From: Streptomyces sp. NRRL WC-3742
Lineage (GTDB): Bacteria; Actinomycetota; Actinomycetes; Streptomycetales; Streptomycetaceae
Length of the DNA stretch: 64,000 nucleotides
Reading direction: 5' to 3'
NCBI RefSeq assembly: GCF_000720635.1
Contig: NZ_JOCF01000043.1
Location: 1 to 64,000, forward strand
The notes under the pieces are model-generated. The model did no database searches. It was not told where the DNA came from and worked only from the letters and a program-made list of their open reading frames with translations. The position numbers and the translations under genes are program-made. How positions within the stretch are numbered: position 1 is the first letter of the stretch; every line of letters begins with the position of its first letter. Shown here in pieces: positions 31,917 to 39,915 of the stretch.

Positions 31917-32900
31917 CTACTTGGGGGCGTCGACGCCGGCGGCCTTGGCGATGTCGCCGAGCATGGCGTCGGCGGCCTGCACGCCGATGCCGGACATCCA
32001 GGTCTCGTCCGGGACGGTGGAGACCTTGGCGTTCTTGACGGCGTTGAGGCCCTGCCAGACGGCGGTCTGCTGGACCTCGTTCTCCTTGGTCTTGGTCGGG
32101 TCGTCGGCGGTGGTGACGAACAGGAGGTCGGCGTCGGCCTGGCCGATCTGTTCGGCGGAGATCTCGATGATGTTCTTGTCGACGTCCTGCGAGGCGGGGC
32201 GGGCCAGGCCGACGTCCTTGAGGACCACGCCGCTGTAGGAGGACTTGCCGTACAGGCGGGTCGGGCCGGCCACGAAGCGGACCACGGAGGCGGTGGGCAT
32301 GGTCCCGTTGTTCTTCGCCTTGATCGCCTCGCCCAGCTTCCCCGCCCGCGCCTCGTAGTCGGCGAGTGCCTTCTTCGCCTCGTCCTCCTTGCCGAGGGCC
32401 TGGGCGTACAGGGCGAGGTTCTCCTTCCACGGGAACCCGGTGGTCTCCGCCAGGACGGTCGGCGCGATGGCGTTCAGCTGGTCGTACACCTTGGCGTGGC
32501 GGACCTTGGAGGACAGGATCAGGTCGGGCTTGAGGGAGGCGATCAGCTCCAGGTTCGGCTCGTTCATCGGGCCGACGTCCTTGGTCCCCTCGACCTTGTC
32601 CTTGAGGTAGGCCGGGAACCCGCCGTTGGTCTTCATGTGCGGGGAGACCGCGCCGACCGGCTTGATGCCCAGCAGCGTGACGTCGTCCAGCTCACCGCTG
32701 TCCAGCACCACGACCCGCTTGGGCTGCGCCTTGATCTCGGCGGTTCCGGCGGCGTGCTTGACGGTGCGGGGGAAGCCGGCGGCGGCAGCAGCGGACGTGG
32801 AGGAGGCGCCCGACTTGGCGTCACCGCTGCTGCCGCAGGCGGCGAGCAGCGTGGTCGTCAGGGCGACGGCGAGGACGGCAACGGGCAGTCGGCGGTTCAT
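31917..32900 (-). CDS. Iron-siderophore ABC transporter substrate-binding lipoprotein (FecB/FhuD-type)
   Basis: The protein is 327 residues. It has a lipoprotein signal (RRLPVAVLAVALTTTLLAAC with lipobox LAAC) and a typical cluster-A/III binding fold: KRVVVLDSGELDDVTLLGIKPVG, NLELIASLKPDLILSS and the long connecting helix region. Such proteins deliver ferric siderophore to FecCD-type permeases. No permease or ATPase gene is in this window. It is 77 bases upstream of the ATP-grasp gene on the same strand, so it leads the siderophore operon. An iron box lies 214 bp before its start. Confidence 0.94.
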   Translation of the reverse strand: MNRRLPVAVLAVALTTTLLAACGSSGDAKSGASSTSAAAAAGFPRTVKHAAGTAEIKAQPKRVVVLDSGELDDVTLLGIKPVGAVSPHMKTNGGFPAYLKDKVEGTKDVGPMNEPNLELIASLKPDLILSSKVRHAKVYDQLNAIAPTVLAETTGFPWKENLALYAQALGKEDEAKKALADYEARAGKLGEAIKAKNNGTMPTASVVRFVAGPTRLYGKSSYSGVVLKDVGLARPASQDVDKNIIEISAEQIGQADADLLFVTTADDPTKTKENEVQQTAVWQGLNAVKNAKVSTVPDETWMSGIGVQAADAMLGDIAKAAGVDAPK

Positions 32901-33277
32901 GGGATTCCTTGGGGGGTTCTTGCAGGGCAGGCCGAATGACGGCACGGCACACGAGCGGGTGCCACCGTCGGGGCGGCCGAGGGTTCAGGGGGAGGAGCGG
33001 CCGGGCAGGCTGCGGCGACCTCTCAGGCACGCACCTTCAGCCGGTGTGGCGACATCGCGAGGTCGCCTGGGCCGTGGTCGTGACCTGATGGGTTCTCGAC
33101 ACAGACCGTGATCATAGGTGAGCCTTACCTAAGTTCGTCAAGTCCGAACCGCCCACCCGCCCGGGAGCGCCCCACCCCGGTTGCCCGTCGACTGACCCGT
33201 CCGGCCCAGCCCGGCACGCGCCCGCGGCCCCGTCCTGCTGAGCTGTGCCACGAACCCGCTCCCCGACGGAGGCCCCC
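32901..33277. other. Divergent intergenic region of the siderophore operon
   Basis: The 377-bp gap separates the iron lipoprotein gene and the divergent flavodoxin-like gene. The iron box at 33114-33132 is the only clear signal. The long leader of about 200 bases before the lipoprotein gene shows no riboswitch or gene that I can support. Confidence 0.5.
33114..33132. promoter_or_regulatory. Iron box (DmdR/IdeR-type operator)
   Basis: The 19-bp site read on the minus strand is TTAGGTAAGGCTCACCTAT, an excellent match to the actinobacterial DmdR1/IdeR/DtxR consensus (TTAGGTTAGGCTCACCTAA). It lies between the siderophore operon and the flavodoxin-like gene and should repress at least the siderophore side under iron sufficiency. 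Confidence 0.92.
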
Positions 33278-33994
33278 GTGCCGGACCCGAACACCTCCTA
33301 CTCCGACCTGCGCGCCCTGGTCATCAACTGCACTCTCAAGCGCTCGCCGGAACGCAGTCACACCCAGGGCCTGATCGACGTCAGCACCGGCATCCTGCAG
33401 CGCCAGGGCGTCGCCGTGGACGTGCTGCGCGCCGTGGACCTCGACATCGCCACCGGTGTCTGGCCGGACATGACCGAGCACGGGTGGGAGACCGACGAGT
33501 GGCCGGTGATCTACTCCCAGGTGATGAGTGCCGACATCCTGACGCTGGCCGGCCCGGTGTGGCTCGGGGACAACTCGTCCGTGATGAAGAAGGTGATCGA
33601 GCGGTTGTACGCCTGCTCCTCGATCCTCAACTCCCAGGGCCAGTACGCCTACTACGGCCGCGTCGGCGGCTGCCTGATCACCGGCAACGAGGACGGCGCC
33701 AAGCACTGCGCGATGAACGTCCTCTACAGCCTCCAGCACCTGGGCTACGTCGTTCCGCCGCAGGCCGACGCGGGCTGGGTCGGCGAGGCCGGGCCCGGCC
33801 CGTCCTACCTCGACGAGGGTTCGGGCGGCCCGGAGAACGACTTCACCAACCGGAACACCACGTTCATGACCTGGAACCAGCTCCACCTGGCCCGGATGCT
33901 CAAGGACGCCGGCGGCATCCCGGCGTACGGCAACCAGCGCTCCGAGTGGGACGCCGGCTGCCGTTTCGACTTCGAGAACCCCGAGCACCGCTGA
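33278..33994 (+). CDS. Flavodoxin-like NAD(P)H-dependent FMN reductase family protein
   Basis: The protein is 238 residues with a flavodoxin-like fold: first strand LRALVINCTLKRSPERSHT (phosphate-binding loop), ADILTLAGPVWLGDNSSVMKKVIER (second flavin-contact loop), and GCLITGNEDGAKHCAM. The GTG at 33278 was chosen with GGAG upstream. Such proteins bind FMN and reduce quinones or other acceptors. Its location across the iron box suggests iron-regulated expression, perhaps in reductive iron release; this is inference. Confidence 0.88.
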   Translation: MPDPNTSYSDLRALVINCTLKRSPERSHTQGLIDVSTGILQRQGVAVDVLRAVDLDIATGVWPDMTEHGWETDEWPVIYSQVMSADILTLAGPVWLGDNSSVMKKVIERLYACSSILNSQGQYAYYGRVGGCLITGNEDGAKHCAMNVLYSLQHLGYVVPPQADAGWVGEAGPGPSYLDEGSGGPENDFTNRNTTFMTWNQLHLARMLKDAGGIPAYGNQRSEWDAGCRFDFENPEHR

Positions 33995-34124
33995 AGCCGA
34001 ACCGGATCGGTCGTACGGTCGAGCGTCGAGTGTCGGGTGTGGATTCGTGCGCGAGGGGCGCCTTCAGAGGCGATCGGTGGCAGCATGGTTCGCAGTGACC
34101 ACGCCAACTTCGCAGGGGGAACCG

Positions 34125-34490
34125 ATGATTGGGTTGCGCACCGCCGTCCGACTCGCAGCCGTGACCGCCGTCGCCGCAGGCAGCCTGGGCCTCACCGCGG
34201 GGGTGGCGTCGGCCGACGCCACCTACGCCGCCAATGTCCCCGGCTGTGCCGGCGGCATGAACGTTCAGTACTACAACGGGCACGACTGGGTGCAGGGCTA
34301 CGTCATCTCCACCATGGGCAACTACTGCACGGTGTACCTCCACCAGTCGAACGGCAACTGGTCCAGCGCCTACAGCAACGTCCGGGGCGACGAGCACTAC
34401 ACCCTCCAGCTCCAGGACTCCGGAATCACGTCGTACGTCACCGTGTGCAACGCCGATACCGGCCGGTGCGCCACCAGCACGTCGTACTGA
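34125..34490 (+). CDS. Small secreted protein
   Basis: The protein is 121 residues. The signal peptide (MIGLRTAVRLAAVTAVAAGSLGLTAGVASA) is followed by a mature part of about 90 residues with four cysteines, rich in Tyr, Asn and Gly (NVQYYNGHDWVQGYV, YCTVYLHQSNGNW, VTVCNADTGRC). This looks like a small beta-sheet extracellular domain. No family is recognised. AGGGGG precedes the ATG. It converges with the VWA gene across a hairpin pair. Confidence 0.85.
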   Translation: MIGLRTAVRLAAVTAVAAGSLGLTAGVASADATYAANVPGCAGGMNVQYYNGHDWVQGYVISTMGNYCTVYLHQSNGNWSSAYSNVRGDEHYTLQLQDSGITSYVTVCNADTGRCATSTSY

Positions 34491-34507
34491 CGGAGGAGCG
34501 CCACCGG

Positions 34508-34561
34508 CCTCGTCGGCTCACCCGACGAGGCACCCGACGAGGCACCCGCGAGTCGCGGGTG
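34508..34561. terminator. Paired hairpins between convergent genes
   Basis: Two stem-loops sit between the stop codons: CCTCGTCGG/CCGACGAGG (34508-34530) and CACCCGCG/CGCGGGTG (34543-34561). They lack a T-run on either strand but are placed as a bidirectional terminator. Confidence 0.6.
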
Positions 34562-34595
34562 ACCTCGTCGAAGGGCGGGGCGAGCCCGGCCCCGC

Positions 34596-35687
34596 CTACA
34601 GGAGCACGAGCAGCTTGGTGCCCGGCACCAGCTTGCGGTTGACGGACGTCGACTGGACGAACACGGTGTAGGCCGGGTTCTCGCCCGGCTTCACCGTGGC
34701 CTCCCGCTGCGGCAGGCCCAGGAGTTGGCGGGCCGCGGGGCCGGAGAACACCCGGCCGGTCATGCGGCCGGTGGCCGGGTCCTTCTCCGCGACGGCGAGT
34801 TGCTTGGTGCCCTGGATCTTCTCGCGCTTGGACAGCTCGTAGTAGGCGCAGCCGCTCGTGTAGGCGTGGCCGGCGCTGGTGACGAAGTCGCGGATCGGCA
34901 TCTGCTCGTCGACCGGTATGAGGATGTACTTGCCGGTGTCGAGGGTGTCGAGGCTGGCCTTCACGTCGGCGGTGTTGAGGTCCTGGCCCATCGCGAACAG
35001 GTTCCTGGTTCCGCGTACGCCCTGTTCGCGGCCGCGCAGGAAGCTGGTGGCGGCGGACTTGACGGTGCCGATGGCCTCCTCGACGCCCTTGCTGGAGTCG
35101 GCGTCCCAGATGGCGATGTTGCCGGCCGGGAAGCCGTACTCCTGCGCGGTGCGCTTGGCCAGGGAGTTGGGGACCAGGATCGCCGAGGTCCAGTGGTCGG
35201 GCAGGTCGTCCATGGCGCCCTGGATGCGGCCGAGCCACTTCTTCAGGACGGCGGAGCCGCGGCCACCGCTCATGCGGGTGTGCATCTCGCCGGTCTCCGA
35301 GCAGCCGGAGGCGTTCTCCTCGCCGTCGGTGACGACGACCTGGAGGAACGAGTGCTCGCCGTAGCCCTCCCAGATGTTCTTCAGGTCGTCGACGGACTTC
35401 ACGGCGGCCTCGATCAGCGCCGTGGCGCCGTTGTCGACCGTGTAGAGGCCCCGCAGGGACGGCAGGTGCTTGACGTCCATGTCCCAGACGAGGTTGTGCA
35501 CCTCGTGGTCGAAGGCGTAGAGGCTGATGCGGGTCTCGTGGCCGAGCCGGTCGGACTCCTCCTGCAGGCCCTTCACGAACTCGTCGACCACGCGGATGAG
35601 TTGTGCCTCGTGCGGGCGCATCGAGCCGGACTTGTCGACCACGAGCGAGACATGGTTGACCTTGTGCTTGATCCTGTTCGCGGACAT
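34596..35687 (-). CDS. VWA-domain protein
   Basis: The protein is 363 residues. A von Willebrand A domain fills the first ~220 residues with an intact MIDAS: D18-x-S20-x-S22 (DKSGS), a Thr in the NGATAL stretch and Asp in VVTDGEEN. The C-terminal part (YILIPVDEQMPIRDF, CAYYELSKREKIQGTKQ, GRVFSGPAARQLL) is a separate beta-rich domain. There is no signal peptide. It lies 91 bases downstream of the SPFH-kinase gene on the same strand. VWA proteins and Ser/Thr kinases are commonly paired (as in TerY systems), so a signalling partnership is plausible. Confidence 0.88.
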   Translation of the reverse strand: MSANRIKHKVNHVSLVVDKSGSMRPHEAQLIRVVDEFVKGLQEESDRLGHETRISLYAFDHEVHNLVWDMDVKHLPSLRGLYTVDNGATALIEAAVKSVDDLKNIWEGYGEHSFLQVVVTDGEENASGCSETGEMHTRMSGGRGSAVLKKWLGRIQGAMDDLPDHWTSAILVPNSLAKRTAQEYGFPAGNIAIWDADSSKGVEEAIGTVKSAATSFLRGREQGVRGTRNLFAMGQDLNTADVKASLDTLDTGKYILIPVDEQMPIRDFVTSAGHAYTSGCAYYELSKREKIQGTKQLAVAEKDPATGRMTGRVFSGPAARQLLGLPQREATVKPGENPAYTVFVQSTSVNRKLVPGTKLLVLL

Positions 35688-35778
35688 GGCCCTACCCCTC
35701 TTCCCACGCCTTTTCGACGCCTTCGCGGCGCCCCCTCCGACGTGGTTCCCACCCTAGGGCGAGGGGCTGACAGCGCCG

Positions 35779-37362
<1,584 letters not shown>

Positions 37363-37567
37363 AGCTGCTCCGCGCCTCCTTCGGTGATCAGATGATGCGT
37401 CAGATTGTGTCGCCCGCAAGCCTCCCAGGTCCACCCGCGCGCAGCCCGAGATCCGTTCGACGCGACGGTGGGCGGACGGCGGTGGCAGCGCGGACGAAAG
37501 GATCCCGCTCGGGCGTCTCCACGGGGGAGGGCGGCACCGCTCCCGAGCGGCACCGCTCCCGACGCCT

Positions 37568-37600
37568 GCGCAGGAAGTCGGCCGGGCCGACTTCCTGCGC
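37568..37600 (-). terminator. Strong terminator hairpin downstream of the small membrane protein gene
   Basis: Perfect 15-bp arms (37568-37582 and 37586-37600) enclose a 3-nt loop, 17 bases past the stop codon of the minus-strand gene. The rest of the gap 37363-37617 has a direct repeat GCGGCACCGCTCCCGA (about 37531-37565) and no gene. Confidence 0.8.
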
Positions 37601-37617
37601 TCAGCTGTCAGGCAGGG

Positions 37618-37800
37618 TCAGGAGTGCGAGGCGCCGATCACGAGGTAGACGGCGGCGACGGCGAGGACGGACAGCACCAGCGTGGCGATGACGGCGAAGG
37701 CGAGGAGGGCGCTGACGCCGCCTATGGCGTACCGGCCGGCCTTTTCGGCGCGGGTTGCCTGGGCCGGTGCCTGCTGTTCGTCCTCGTCCTCGGGTGTCAT
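37618..37800 (-). CDS. Small membrane protein (60 residues)
   Basis: An acidic N-terminus (MTPEDEDEQQAPAQAT) is followed by one long hydrophobic helix, GGVSALLAFAVIATLVLSVL and beyond, ending VYLVIGASHS. The ribosome site is weak. The gene ends just before a strong hairpin and lies 21 bases downstream of the antiporter gene, so it is probably its last partner. No family is recognised; it could be a small accessory subunit of the transporter. Confidence 0.7.
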   Translation of the reverse strand: MTPEDEDEQQAPAQATRAEKAGRYAIGGVSALLAFAVIATLVLSVLAVAAVYLVIGASHS

Positions 37801-37821
37801 GGTTCGGAGGATATCCGAGCG

Positions 37822-39180
37822 TTATTCCGCGCTGCGGCGGCGGCCTGCCATCCACACGTAGACGAGGATGCCGGCGAACAGGAACAGGACGCCCTGGTAG
37901 ACGGCCGCGTAGCCGGCTCCGGCCAGCAGCCAGAGGGAGAAGGCGAAGGCGCCGAGGCCGGGGACGGCGTCGCGGACGAGGCGGCCGTTGTCGACCTTGT
38001 CGGAGGCCCCGCGCACCAGCCAGTAGAGCTGGGCGGCGGTGGAGAGCAGATAGGGGACGGTGGCGGTGAAGGTGGTGACGAGGACGAGCATGTCGAAGGC
38101 GCCCTTGGCGCCGCTGGCGAAGTTGAGGACCGTCAGCAGGGAGGCCAGCGCGACGGAGACGAGCACGCCGAAGGTCGGCACCCCGCGTCGTACCTTGGTG
38201 AAGGAGGCCGGGAAGAGGCCGTCCTTCGCGGCGGCGTACGGGGCCTGGGCGGCCAGCAGGGTCCAGCCGTTGAGCGCGCCGAGCATGGAGACCAGCGCCG
38301 CGACGGCGATGACGGAGCCGCCCCAGGTGCCGCCGAAGACGGCGTTGACGGCGTCGGAGAACGGCGCGGTGGAGTGCACCAGCTGGTCGTGGGCGACGGT
38401 CCCGAAGACGGCGACCGTGCCCAGCAGGTAGACCACGGCCGCGCCGGTGGTGCCGAGGACGCTCGCGCGGCCGACGTTGCGCTCGGGGTCGCGGACCTGG
38501 CCGGCGCTCATCGCGGCGGACTCGACGCCCAGGTAGCTGAAGAGCAGGATGGCGGCGGCGGCGCTCATGCCGCCCGCCCAGCCCTGGTTGCCGGCGTCGA
38601 AGGGGCCGAGGTTCTTCGGGTCGAAGAAGAACAGGCCGCCGACGGCGACGAGCGCCAGCGGGATGAACTTGAGGACCGTGGAGACGAGTTGGACGGCCCC
38701 GACGTACCGGGTGCCGGCCAGGTTGGCCAGGGCGGGCAGCCACTGGAAGGCGAGGGCGACGGCGATCTCCGTCACAGGGTTGTCGCCGATCGGGACGAGG
38801 ACCTCGAGGTAGCCGACGGCGGCCACGGCGAGGGCGGCGTTGCTGACCCAGGTGGTGATCCAGTAGGACCAGGCGGAGAGGAATCCGGCGAAGTCGCCGA
38901 ACGCCTCGCGGGCGTAGACGTACGGTCCGCCGGTGCGCGGGTTGCGGCGGGCGAGCTGGCCGAAGACGAGCGCGAGGGCGATGGCGCCGACGGTGAGCAC
39001 GGCGAAGGCGACCAGGCTGAGGGTGCCGAAGGGGGCGACGGCGGCGGGGATCATGAAGATGCCGCCGCCGATGATGTTGCCCATGACCAGGGCGGTGGCG
39101 GTGGCCAGTCCGAAGCGGCCTGAGCCTGATGCGGGCGGTGCGGTCGCCTGCCGAGGTGCGGTCACCGGGCTGGTCTGCAT
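37822..39180 (-). CDS. APC-superfamily amino acid/polyamine antiporter
   Basis: The protein is 452 residues with about 12 membrane helices. The substrate-binding GNIIGGGIFMIP in helix 1 is diagnostic of the arginine/agmatine and ornithine/putrescine antiporter group (AdiC, PotE). NPRTGGPYVYAREAFGDFAGFLSAWSYW fits as well. The chosen start ATG 39178-39180 excludes an upstream extension coded by hexanucleotide repeats. An inverted repeat 154 bases upstream may be a regulator site. The exact substrate cannot be assigned from sequence alone. Confidence 0.9.
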   Translation of the reverse strand: MQTSPVTAPRQATAPPASGSGRFGLATATALVMGNIIGGGIFMIPAAVAPFGTLSLVAFAVLTVGAIALALVFGQLARRNPRTGGPYVYAREAFGDFAGFLSAWSYWITTWVSNAALAVAAVGYLEVLVPIGDNPVTEIAVALAFQWLPALANLAGTRYVGAVQLVSTVLKFIPLALVAVGGLFFFDPKNLGPFDAGNQGWAGGMSAAAAILLFSYLGVESAAMSAGQVRDPERNVGRASVLGTTGAAVVYLLGTVAVFGTVAHDQLVHSTAPFSDAVNAVFGGTWGGSVIAVAALVSMLGALNGWTLLAAQAPYAAAKDGLFPASFTKVRRGVPTFGVLVSVALASLLTVLNFASGAKGAFDMLVLVTTFTATVPYLLSTAAQLYWLVRGASDKVDNGRLVRDAVPGLGAFAFSLWLLAGAGYAAVYQGVLFLFAGILVYVWMAGRRRSAE

Positions 39181-39197
39181 GAGGGTGGTGCGCCTTT

Positions 39198-39240
39198 CGT
39201 GGGGCTGGGGCTGGGGCTGGGGCTGGGGCCGGGGTCGGGG
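39198..39240. repeat. GGGGCT-type hexanucleotide repeat upstream of the antiporter
   Basis: About seven units of GGGGCT(G) drift into GGGGCCGGGGTCGGGG. The tract has G-quadruplex potential on the plus strand and lies between the antiporter start and its putative operator. Confidence 0.85.
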
Positions 39241-39333
39241 CCGTGCGTGCTCGATGGAGCGACCGCTCATGCTCGGGTGTGACGCTGGTGCCCGCCAACT
39301 CGCCGGGATTCATTCGGTTCGTCCGCTGTGTGA

Positions 39334-39348
39334 CCGTAAGACTTACGG
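39334..39348. promoter_or_regulatory. 15-bp perfect palindrome in a 426-bp divergent gap
   Basis: CCGTAAG-A-CTTACGG has perfect 7-bp arms. It is 154 bp before the antiporter start and 259 bp before the small secreted peptide gene at 39607, a typical operator size. No regulator gene adjoins. The rest of the gap 39181-39606 shows the hexamer repeats and no gene. Confidence 0.5.
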
Positions 39349-39606
39349 CCGCCAAAGGGCTGGACGGGCACACCTGCGGCACCTCACGGCGGCGTCCCCC
39401 GAATGCGACGGCCCGTTGCGCCGAGCGGGGGAGATGCCTCACCCGGATGCCCTACCCCGGTTGCGGCAGTACTCCGGAGATGCGGGTTCGTGTGCCAACC
39501 TTGGCGCGGCGCCTCCCCGGTGAGTGCGCCGCCCTGCCCGGTGTCCGGCCCAAGAGGCCGTCCGCGGACGGGGGTTGAGACCTAGTGACCAAGCAGAGGA
39601 CCACAG

Positions 39607-39822
39607 ATGTCGCTTCGTGGGAAGATCCGCAAGCTCGCCGTCGTCGTCGCCGTGGCCGGTGCCGTCGTCTCCGTGCCGACCACCGCCATGGCGGGCGGCT
39701 TCGCGCCGCACCAGTCGTCCGGCCAGAGCCTGGAGTCCGGCTCCGCGGGTGTCGGCCTGTTCGGCCCGCACGCCAACTGGTTCAACTTCGCCGAGCACAG
39801 CGAGAGCGACTGCGGCTGCTGA
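39607..39822 (+). CDS. Small secreted peptide with C-terminal DCGC
   Basis: The protein is 71 residues. A clear signal peptide (KIRKLAVVVAVAGAVVSVPTTAMA) leaves a mature peptide of about 42 residues: GGFAPHQSSGQSLESGSAG, VGLFGPHANWFNFAEHSE and the end SDCGC with its only two cysteines. AGAGGACC precedes the ATG. No known family is recognised. It could be a secreted signalling or surface peptide; no modification enzymes are adjacent. It is followed by an 18-bp repeat array and a hairpin. Confidence 0.75.
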   Translation: MSLRGKIRKLAVVVAVAGAVVSVPTTAMAGGFAPHQSSGQSLESGSAGVGLFGPHANWFNFAEHSESDCGC

Positions 39823-39823
39823 G

Positions 39824-39877
39824 CTCGCGCAACCCGCACCACTCGCGCAACCCGCACCACTCGCGCAACTCGCGCCA
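39824..39877. repeat. 18-bp tandem repeat, three copies
   Basis: CTCGCGCAACCCGCACCA is exact twice (39824-39859) and degenerate in a third copy (39860-39877). It starts 2 bases after the small peptide stop codon. Confidence 0.88.
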
Positions 39878-39881
39878 CCCC

Positions 39882-39915
39882 GAGCCCGGGCGCCGACCAA
39901 CCGGCCCCCGGGCTC
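39882..39915. terminator. Hairpin between convergent genes
   Basis: GAGCCCGGG/CCCGGGCTC (39882-39890 with 39907-39915) is a perfect 9-bp stem with a 16-nt loop. It ends at the MmpL stop codon and can serve both convergent genes. Confidence 0.55.

Noticed and set aside
34508..34561. Riboswitch or attenuator in the gap before the VWA stop
   Set aside because: The gap lies between two stop codons of convergent genes, so the hairpins are better read as a terminator.
37405..39123. Acidic Gly/Asp-rich frame opposite the antiporter gene
   Set aside because: Composition is an antisense artefact of a membrane protein gene, without a ribosome site or domain.
39607..39822. RiPP precursor gene
   Set aside because: The peptide has a Sec-type signal sequence and no modification enzymes are adjacent; a plain secreted peptide is simpler.
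39824..39877. Possible CRISPR or regulatory repeat array
   Set aside because: Three head-to-tail 18-bp copies without spacers; a simple tandem repeat.
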